Assembly: GCA_046565595.1 (NCBI GenBank)
Contig: JBKHYG010000113.1
Coordinates: 1-12,057, forward strand
DNA from: JBKHYG01 sp046565595
GTDB taxonomy: Bacteria > Actinomycetota > AC-67
Reading direction: 5' to 3'
Length of the DNA: 12,057 bases
The translations under genes were made by a program, and so were the position numbers. The notes under the pieces are model-generated. The model saw nothing but the letters and a program-made list of their open reading frames with translations, was not told where the DNA came from and searched no databases. This document shows, piece after piece, positions 6,870-12,057 of the stretch. How positions within the stretch are numbered: the stretch's first letter is position 1; each line of letters starts with the position of its first letter.

Positions 6870-7498
6870 GCGTACTCGACCTGGCAGAAGCCGTGGTTGC
6901 AGTACCCGGCCGGGTTCTTGTGCAGGTAACCCTGGTGGTAGTCCTCGGCGTAGAAGAACTCGCCTGATCCTTCAGGCGGCAGGATCTCCGTGGTGATCAG
7001 GCCGAAGCCTTCCGCATCGAGCGCCTCCTGATAGTGCTGCTTCGATGCCTTGGCGGTCTCGAACTGTTCCTGAGTGGTCGTGTAGATCGCGGATCGGTAC
7101 TGGGTTCCGACATCCCCGCCCTGGCGCATCCCTTGGGTCGGGTCATGGTTCTCCCAGAAGGCCTTCAACAGCACCTCTAGAGGCACTGCCTTCGGGTCGT
7201 GGACGACCATGACCACCTCGGCGTGCCCGGTCAGACCAGAGCAGACCTCTTCGTAGGTCGGGTTCGGCGTGTAGCCGCCCTGGTAGCCGGCCGCTGTCAC
7301 GAAGACGCCAGGGATCTGCCAGAAGATGCGTTCGGCTCCCCAGAAGCATCCCATGCCGAACGAGATCGCCTCGCAGCCCTCGGGCCAGGGACCCTTCAGG
7401 GGAGTGCCGAGCACGACATGGTCAGCGGCTATCGGTAAAGGTTCGGAGCGGCCAGGAAGAGCCCGGTCAGGGTCCACCATGTTCTGTGATCTAGCCAT
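6863..7498 (-). CDS. msrA: Peptide methionine-(S)-sulfoxide reductase MsrA
   Basis: Reduces the S-form of methionine sulfoxide in proteins and free methionine sulfoxide, in the cytoplasm, with thioredoxin as usual reductant. The 211-residue length matches the long enterobacterial-type MsrA. The catalytic motif GCFWGAE places the nucleophile at C51; GYQGGYTPNPTYEEVCSGLTGHAE and the FWENHDPTQGMRQGGDVGTQYRS block complete the core. C200 and C205 in GYCNHGFCQ are the two recycling cysteines. The usual ~40-residue N-terminal extension is present (LPGRSEPL...H). ATG 7498 was chosen to keep this extension; a second ATG at codon 7 is possible, and neither has a clear Shine-Dalgarno. The gene lies 23 bases downstream of the DUF3105 gene and is the last of the - strand run. 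It converges with the protease gene, with 2 bp between stops. Confidence 0.96.
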   Translation of the reverse strand: MARSQNMVDPDRALPGRSEPLPIAADHVVLGTPLKGPWPEGCEAISFGMGCFWGAERIFWQIPGVFVTAAGYQGGYTPNPTYEEVCSGLTGHAEVVMVVHDPKAVPLEVLLKAFWENHDPTQGMRQGGDVGTQYRSAIYTTTQEQFETAKASKQHYQEALDAEGFGLITTEILPPEGSGEFFYAEDYHQGYLHKNPAGYCNHGFCQVEYAG

Positions 7499-7521
7499 CT
7501 ATGGACGCACCGTCGCGCAGG

Positions 7522-8187
7522 TCAGGACGCGCTACCAGGAACGGACTCGGGACCGGCGCCCTTACGAGCCGCGACGAAACTCTCGGCCGTCTGCTTCAAG
7601 GTGTCTGCGTCCACATCGGCCGCAGACGGGCAGTCGACCCGGTAACGCCAGGCGACCATCGAGATGTCGCGTCCCTCGGGCATCGCATATTGCGCGGCGA
7701 AGACCCAACTCGGGTCAGATCGCGCGACATCCTGCAGAGCGGTGATCAAAGCTTCATCGATCCCCTCGCGGTACAGCAGGCCCACATGGCCGTGCTCGAG
7801 GTTGTGGGTCATCAACTCGTTCGGAGGTGGCGCATCCAGCACACCGGTGTTCGATGTCCCGCTACCTAGGTGATTCCCAGAGTCGGGCGGTGTCCGCTCG
7901 TAGGTGCCTGTCTCGCCCTGGCCTATGTGTTCGGCCCCCATCGATGGGTAACTCTCCAACTCCGTACATCCGACCGATGTGGCCAGATCGTTCAACTCTT
8001 GGACGGTGGCGCGTTTCCCGGCTGAGGAGATCATGAAGAGCGCCACGATCAGGCCGATGACGCCGGCGCCGACCAGCACGGAAACGATCCGCTTACGGGT
8101 CTGCGCGCGTCGAGCCCTGATCTGGGCTTCTTTGCGAGCTCGGCGTGCGGCCTCGCGGCGTTCCTTCTTGGTCGGACGATCGGACAC
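7522..8187 (-). CDS. DUF3105 domain protein with one N-terminal membrane segment
   Basis: Function unknown. The 221-residue protein begins with a very basic, helical stretch (about 5-33, KKERREAARRARKEAQ), then one membrane segment at about 34-54, and an outside-facing DUF3105 domain. The domain is recognised by TPPDSGNHLG (99-108) and by ELMTHNLEHGHVGLLY (124-139). H106, H128, E131, H132 and H134 are well placed to bind a metal, but that is inference. Single cysteines are C74 and C175. The GTG start at 8187 is set by a good GGAGGGG Shine-Dalgarno. The 57-base gap to the upstream NTase-CofE gene contains an AT-rich TATTAACT (minus strand, about 8225-8232) that could be part of a promoter, so this gene may be transcribed both from the F420 operon and on its own. 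msrA follows after 23 bases, which hints at a shared redox or stress role. Confidence 0.87.
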   Translation of the reverse strand: MSDRPTKKERREAARRARKEAQIRARRAQTRKRIVSVLVGAGVIGLIVALFMISSAGKRATVQELNDLATSVGCTELESYPSMGAEHIGQGETGTYERTPPDSGNHLGSGTSNTGVLDAPPPNELMTHNLEHGHVGLLYREGIDEALITALQDVARSDPSWVFAAQYAMPEGRDISMVAWRYRVDCPSAADVDADTLKQTAESFVAARKGAGPESVPGSAS

Positions 8188-8190
8188 GGT

Positions 8191-8197
8191 CCCCTCC
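8191..8197 (-). promoter_or_regulatory. Ribosome binding site for the DUF3105 gene
   Basis: On the - strand GGAGGGG ends 3 bases before the GTG start at 8187 (GGAGG core with 5-base spacing). It is one of the strongest Shine-Dalgarno sites in the window and supports GTG rather than a downstream start. Confidence 0.65.
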
Positions 8198-8244
8198 AGA
8201 GGTCTGTGTGGGCTGGGTCGGCCTAGTTAATACCATGCCGAGCG

Positions 8245-9696
8245 TCAGGATGCCGGTGTCGAGGGTCCCTCGCCGCCGATGCCGGTCGGGAACAGGTCCT
8301 CTGTCGCGGGCCGGATCAGGTCTCGCCCGCTGCCAGGATCCCCGAGGGTCCAGAGTCCACGGATGCGAACGACGGGCACCCCTTCAGCCTTGCCCATCGC
8401 CAGTTCGGCCGCTCCTGCTAGCTCGTCCGCGGTCGCGATCATCGTCGCCTCTAGCTCTCGGCCGGACCTGTCGATGGTCCCTCGGAGGTCGTCGATGGGC
8501 GCCAGACCGGCCACACCGATCGCGACATCGGTCTGCCCGGTGCGCCACGGTCGCCCGAAGGTGTCGGACACGATCACCCCCACCTGGGCCCCCGTAAGCT
8601 CTCGGATGCCCTGGCGGATCTTCTCTGCGCTGGCGTCCGGGTCTACCGGCAGCAGGATGAGTGTGCCCGCCTCGGCGTTGGATGCGTCCACCCCGGCGTT
8701 CGCGCACACGAAACCCTGGCGAGTCTCTGAGATCACGATCTCATCCCGTCGCGCAACCACCCGCCGCGTCTCATCGGCTACGGCGCGGCGTTTCGCGTCC
8801 GCATCCGCTGCCTGAACCACTCTGCCTTCGGACTTGCTGATGATCTTCTGAGCGACGACTATGACATCGCGATGGCGTAGCTCCGTGCGCGCGCAGATCA
8901 TCTCCGCCAGGTCTGCGCCCTCTCGAACCTCCGGCAGGCCAGATACGCCTTCGATCTGTAGGCGAGGGGTCCAGCCCAGTTCCCTGCGGGTGAACCCGAG
9001 GAACGAGCCTGCGCTCATGGAGACGAGTTCGCGTTCGGCAGCATCTGCGGCTCCCGTGGCGACCCGTTCGGCTGCCGCTACCGAAGCGTGGCGCTCGATG
9101 GGTAGGTTCTGCATCGCCCAACGGACCGCTTCGGATTTCGACAGGACCGGATCACCTGTCGTAACCGACGCGAGGATCCGGCAGCAGTTACGGATGATGT
9201 AGGCATTGACCGAGGGCCAGTCCGCCGGAGACGAGCCGGCCGCCCGTACACAGAAGGCCAGTTCGTTGCGTAGCGCGGATTCGATCTCATCGGTTCCTGG
9301 CGGCGTGACCCACTCAGCTATCGCGGGGCCGTGCAGCACCTTGCAGCGGCCGGCGAGCCAGTGGGCTCTGTGCAGTGCCCATGATCCTTCGCGAGCGGGC
9401 GGCTCGATCAAGCTGCGGGGTTCGGGTTCGTCGAGTTCGCTGCCGGCCAGCGCCCACCCGTCGATCTCCAGACCCGAGTCAGCCTCGATCGCTGCGATGG
9501 CATCGAGGTACCTCTGCCGTCGCTCGGTCGTCATGGCAGCCGGTTCGGTCAAGATCGTGTGCACATCGAGATCCCCGAGCGGCTGACCCGGCTCGAAGAT
9601 CCATGAGCCGTACACCACGATCGCGAACAGGTCAGCTCCGAAGATCGCCAGCATCTCTGCTCTGAGGCGCTCGCATGCATCTTCGACGATGCTCAT
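8245..9696 (-). CDS. cofE: Fusion of AadA-like nucleotidyltransferase and F420:gamma-L-glutamyl ligase (CofE)
   Basis: One uninterrupted 483-residue frame joins two domains. Residues about 1-135 are a Pol-beta nucleotidyltransferase: VVYGSW (28-33) and GDLDVHTIL (41-49) give the GS...DxD metal site, and E77 or D79 in GLEIDGWAL is the likely third carboxylate. Residues about 136-228 look like the helical AadA C-terminal domain: YIIRNCCRILASVTTG and LSKSEAVRWAMQNLP. After a short linker, residues about 244-470 are a complete CofE: GVSGLPEVREGADLAEMI, VVAQKIISKSEGRVV, RQGFVCANAGVDASN, SDTFGRPWRTGQTDVAIG (377-394), ATADELAGAAELAMGK. CofE adds gamma-linked glutamates to F420-0 using GTP. The C-terminal nitroreductase domain of mycobacterial FbiB is missing. 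The ATG overlaps the cofD stop (ATGA), so the fused N-terminus is translated in the F420 operon. The CofE role is firm; the nucleotidyltransferase substrate is unknown. By family it would attach AMP or GMP to a hydroxyl. Confidence 0.9.
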   Translation of the reverse strand: MSIVEDACERLRAEMLAIFGADLFAIVVYGSWIFEPGQPLGDLDVHTILTEPAAMTTERRQRYLDAIAAIEADSGLEIDGWALAGSELDEPEPRSLIEPPAREGSWALHRAHWLAGRCKVLHGPAIAEWVTPPGTDEIESALRNELAFCVRAAGSSPADWPSVNAYIIRNCCRILASVTTGDPVLSKSEAVRWAMQNLPIERHASVAAAERVATGAADAAERELVSMSAGSFLGFTRRELGWTPRLQIEGVSGLPEVREGADLAEMICARTELRHRDVIVVAQKIISKSEGRVVQAADADAKRRAVADETRRVVARRDEIVISETRQGFVCANAGVDASNAEAGTLILLPVDPDASAEKIRQGIRELTGAQVGVIVSDTFGRPWRTGQTDVAIGVAGLAPIDDLRGTIDRSGRELEATMIATADELAGAAELAMGKAEGVPVVRIRGLWTLGDPGSGRDLIRPATEDLFPTGIGGEGPSTPAS

Positions 9697-10625
9697 GGCA
9701 CGGCCTCCGCGGTCTCCAGCACCGAGCGGGCCAGCGCTGTGGCAGCCGGATCGTCACGCATGATCGTGTCGGTCACACTCACCGTGAGCCCGAGCCTCTC
9801 CAACTTCGTGCGGGCTTCGGCGTCTCGCTGGTCGATGACCACCGCGTCGATCAGGTCCGCATAGTGCTTCCCGATACCGAACGCGCTCACCTCGATTCCG
9901 ACCGCAGGCATCAGTCTGTCGGCCATCCCTCGAAGGACCGCCCCGCCAACGATCGGCGACACGGCCACCTTCGGCGCCTTCGCGGATGCCAGCAGCTCCC
10001 GCATCTCTGGTACAGCCAAGATGGGGCCGATCGACACCACCGGGTTGGAGGGAGCCAAGACGATCGCATCCGCGGATGCGATCACCTCGGCGATCCCAGG
10101 CGCCGGTCGCGCTTGATCGAGTCCGACCCAACCGACGCCGTGCACCGGAACCTCGGCCCTATAGCGGACCCAGTATTCCTGGAAGTGCATCGTGCCCGCA
10201 TCGGTGTCTATAGCGGTCCAACAGAACGAGTCGGTCATCGGCATCAGGCGCGCGCCGATCTCGTAGCGCTCCGCGATCCGGGCAGTTACCCGATGAAGCG
10301 GATCGCCACGGCGCAGCATGCGTGTGCGCGCGAGGCAGAGGGCAAGATCCCTATCGCCGAGGTCGAACCAGGTATCCGTGCCTAGCGCGCTCAGCTCCTC
10401 CATGGCCAGACGGGGATCTCCCTTGATGCCGTAGCCGCGTTCCTGATCCAGGATCCCGGCCAACATGAAGGTGATCAGGTCGAGATCCGGGCAGACCCTG
10501 ACCCCGTAGATCTCGATGTCATCCCCGGTGTTGCCGATGATGGTGACCTGATCGGAGGGGACGGCACCGAGCAAGCCGCGACAGAACCTCCCGCCGCCGT
10601 TGCCTCCGCTCAGCACCACGATCAT
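9693..10625 (-). CDS. fbiA: 2-phospho-L-lactate (or phosphoenolpyruvate) transferase CofD/FbiA
   Basis: Transfers the phospho-acid moiety from the GDP-activated side chain (LPPG or EPPG) to the deazaflavin FO, giving F420-0 or dehydro-F420-0, in the cytoplasm. The 310-residue protein has the family's LSGGNGGGRFCRGL (5-18), NTGDDIEIYGVRVCPDLD (32-49, FO/metal-binding), YWVRYRAEVPV (151-161), VLAPSNPVVSIGPILAVP (189-206), VSPIVGGAVLRGMADRLM (222-239) and the C-terminal DTIMRDD. Length and motif order match full-length FbiA. Which acid is used depends on the guanylyltransferase partner, which is not in the window. The stop overlaps the next start (ATGA). The start at 10625 is 179 bases downstream of fbiC, a gap with a terminator-like hairpin. 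No good Shine-Dalgarno is seen, but TAGCGT (minus strand, 10640-10635) lies 9 bases before the ATG and could be a -10 element for a near-leaderless mRNA. Confidence 0.95.
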   Translation of the reverse strand: MIVVLSGGNGGGRFCRGLLGAVPSDQVTIIGNTGDDIEIYGVRVCPDLDLITFMLAGILDQERGYGIKGDPRLAMEELSALGTDTWFDLGDRDLALCLARTRMLRRGDPLHRVTARIAERYEIGARLMPMTDSFCWTAIDTDAGTMHFQEYWVRYRAEVPVHGVGWVGLDQARPAPGIAEVIASADAIVLAPSNPVVSIGPILAVPEMRELLASAKAPKVAVSPIVGGAVLRGMADRLMPAVGIEVSAFGIGKHYADLIDAVVIDQRDAEARTKLERLGLTVSVTDTIMRDDPAATALARSVLETAEAVP

Positions 10626-10656
10626 GAGCGGGCCACGCTACCTCGGCACGAAACGA

Positions 10657-10681
10657 ACGGCGGACCCTTGGGGCCCGCCGT
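10657..10681 (-). terminator. Terminator or attenuator hairpin between fbiC and cofD
   Basis: On the - strand ACGGCGGGCCC and GGGTCCGCCGT form an 11-bp stem around the loop CAA, followed by TCGTTTCGT. The only non-Watson-Crick pair is G-U in the - strand RNA; on the + strand it would be an A-C mismatch. This favours a - strand RNA function. The tail is only moderately T-rich, so termination may be partial, and cofD would then rely on read-through or its own promoter. Confidence 0.5.
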
Positions 10682-10710
10682 CGTGGATGGGGGAGAGGTT
10701 GAGCGTGGTG

Positions 10711-10737
10711 CGCTCGCAGCAAACTTCGGACCGAGCG
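10711..10737 (-). other. Second stem-loop in the fbiC-cofD spacer
   Basis: CGCTCG (10711-10716) and CGAGCG (10732-10737) form a 6-bp perfect inverted repeat with a 15-base loop. It lies about 30 bases from the stronger hairpin at 10657-10681, on the fbiC side. The rest of the 179-base spacer shows no gene. Short stems of this kind are common in GC-rich DNA, so chance is possible. Confidence 0.25.
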
Positions 10738-10804
10738 GGACGGAACTTGAGCGGAACACCAGAAGTGGCGGCTTTGGGTAGCGGATGTCCGAGATCGCGC
10801 GAAC

Positions 10805-12057
10805 TCAGGTCTGTAGCAGTTCGTATGCGGTCGTCCGCTGTGCCGGGATCCTGCCGATCGCTTCGATCGCAGCGTCGAGCTCTGCGGGCTCCTTCCGGAT
10901 GCCGTGTTCGGACCCGGCCATGCGGCTGATCGTCTCCTCCATGAGCGTGCCACCAAGATCGCACGCGCCGCCTTGCAGCATCACCTGTGCGCCATCCAAG
11001 CCCAACTTCACCCAAGATGTCTGGATGTGGTCGATCGCGCCGCGCAGCATCAATCGCGCGATCGCATGTACGCGCCTGTTCTCGTCGCTGGTCGCGCCTG
11101 CACGAGCCTTACCCGCGAGATAGATCGGCGAGTTCTGGTGCACGAACGGCAGCGGGACGAACTCTGTGATCCCGCCGGTGTCCTCTTGGATGCGCCTCAA
11201 TCTGCGCAGATGCGCCACCCAATGAGGAGGCGCATCCACATGGCCGTACATCATCGTCGAGGTCGTCGGGATCCCAACCTCATGCGCCGTGCGGATGATC
11301 TCCTCCCATGTATCGGCGGGCAACTTGCCCTTGGTCAGCACCCAGCGCACCTCGTCATCGAGGATCTCGGCTGCCGTGCCGGGCATCGAACCGAGACCGG
11401 CCTCCTTGGCCTTGGTGAGCCAGTCGCGGAAGTCGAGGCCGCAGCGGCTCGCGCCGTTCAGCACCTCCATCGGACTGAAGGCGTGGAGATGCATCGAAGG
11501 TACCCGGGCCTTGATCGTCCTCAAGATGTCGAAGTAGTGGTCGCCGGGCAGATCGGGGTGGATGCCGCCCTGCAGGCAGACCTCGGTCGCTCCGGCCAGC
11601 CAAGCTTCCTCCGCACGATCGGCGACCTGCTCCAACGACAGGAAGTAGGCGTCGGGATCGTCGCGGCGCTGCGCGAAAGCGCAGAAACGGCAGCCGACAT
11701 AGCAGATGTTGGTGAAGTTGATGTTCCGGTTGACGACATAGGTGATCGTCTCGCCGCAATCCTCGGCGCGAGCTTCATCGGCTGCTCCACACAACGCTTC
11801 GAGATCCTCACCGCTGGCATCGAACAGCACGAGCGCATCTTCATCCGATAGCGGTGCACCCGATTCGGCGCGCTGCAGCGCGATCCGCATCCGCGACCCT
11901 TCGGCGCGAGGCCTGGAGACCCACGAACGAGATGAAGGAACCTCGAGCATCTCCCACGATCCATGGACGACATCGCTGTCCCCGCGCGCACCCCGGACCA
12001 ACGCCCCCACCGATGCGTCCTCGGCCATCGCAGCGCCAGCCCCAGGAGCGACGATCG
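10805..12057 (-). CDS. fbiC: FO synthase FbiC, C-terminal (CofH) part, truncated by the window edge
   Basis: Radical SAM enzyme for the deazaflavin chromophore FO; the CofH half couples tyrosine to 5-amino-6-ribitylaminouracil. Numbering from the first in-window ATG (12028), NINFTNICYVGCRFCAFAQR (103-122) holds the CxxxCxxC cluster cysteines C109, C113 and C116. GATEVCLQGGIHPDLPG, SMHLHAFSPMEV, SMPGTAAEILDDEVRW, TTSTMMYGHVD, TEFVPLPFVHQNSP and DLGGTLMEETISRMAGSEHG follow, so CofH is complete. The frame is open to the right edge with no stop, and GDSDVVHGSWEML resembles the linker between CofG and CofH in mycobacterial FbiC. The CofG half therefore probably lies beyond base 12057. A stand-alone CofH from ATG 11890 (361 residues, AAGGG 6 bases upstream) cannot be excluded. 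This is the first gene of the - strand F420 run. Confidence 0.93.
   Translation of the reverse strand, partial: IVAPGAGAAMAEDASVGALVRGARGDSDVVHGSWEMLEVPSSRSWVSRPRAEGSRMRIALQRAESGAPLSDEDALVLFDASGEDLEALCGAADEARAEDCGETITYVVNRNINFTNICYVGCRFCAFAQRRDDPDAYFLSLEQVADRAEEAWLAGATEVCLQGGIHPDLPGDHYFDILRTIKARVPSMHLHAFSPMEVLNGASRCGLDFRDWLTKAKEAGLGSMPGTAAEILDDEVRWVLTKGKLPADTWEEIIRTAHEVGIPTTSTMMYGHVDAPPHWVAHLRRLRRIQEDTGGITEFVPLPFVHQNSPIYLAGKARAGATSDENRRVHAIARLMLRGAIDHIQTSWVKLGLDGAQVMLQGGACDLGGTLMEETISRMAGSEHGIRKEPAELDAAIEAIGRIPAQRTTAYELLQT

Noticed and set aside
8245..9696. Nucleotidyltransferase part as an acquired aminoglycoside resistance cassette
   Set aside because: It is continuous with CofE, starts exactly on the cofD stop, has the same base composition as its neighbours, and no attC site, integrase or insertion sequence is nearby.
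10904..11851. 315-residue open frame on the + strand opposite fbiC
   Set aside because: Antisense to strongly conserved CofH motifs and shows no recognisable domain.
1..12057. CRISPR arrays, tRNA or rRNA genes, transposases
   Set aside because: No regularly spaced repeats beyond the two-copy 28-bp unit, no tRNA-like cloverleaf noticed, and every sizeable gene has another assignment.

Overview
The window looks like chromosomal DNA from a GC-rich actinobacterium. The main reason is a coenzyme F420 biosynthesis operon with an FbiC-type radical SAM protein whose linker resembles the fused actinobacterial form. DUF3105, the actinobacterial-style MsrA, GTG starts and dense coding with 4-base overlaps all fit. 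The exact class cannot be read from the sequence; Acidimicrobiia or a related deep lineage is only a guess. Both window ends cut through genes. No tRNA, rRNA, CRISPR array, insertion sequence or phage gene was seen.

Left half, + strand. Bases 1-3131 carry four surface-polysaccharide genes in a tight run: a 5'-truncated family 2 glycosyltransferase, a SAM methyltransferase with an N-terminal Cys4 motif, a left-handed beta-helix O-acyltransferase, and a WbbL-like family 2 glycosyltransferase whose C-terminus carries a recent 30-bp in-frame duplication. A 197-base spacer with small hairpins, one covering a Shine-Dalgarno site, leads into two secreted proteins: a concanavalin-A-like (LamG-type) protein with an unrecognised C-terminal half, and a subtilisin-family (S8) protease with a propeptide and a C-terminal beta-rich region. 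The protease gene converges on msrA with only 2 bp between the stop codons, and both stops lie inside one perfect palindrome.

Right half, - strand, read from high to low coordinates: fbiC (C-terminal CofH part only), a hairpin-bearing spacer, cofD/fbiA, a gene fusing an aminoglycoside-nucleotidyltransferase-like (AadA-type) domain to a complete CofE (F420:gamma-glutamyl ligase) domain, a DUF3105 membrane-anchored protein, and msrA. FbiC makes the deazaflavin FO, CofD joins the phospho-acid side chain to FO, and CofE adds the glutamate tail. The Pol-beta nucleotidyltransferase fused to CofE, joined to cofD by an ATGA overlap, is the most unusual item: no nucleotidyltransferase of that fold has a known step in F420 synthesis. 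The nitroreductase domain that follows CofE in mycobacterial FbiB is absent, and no CofC/FbiD guanylyltransferase is present in the window.
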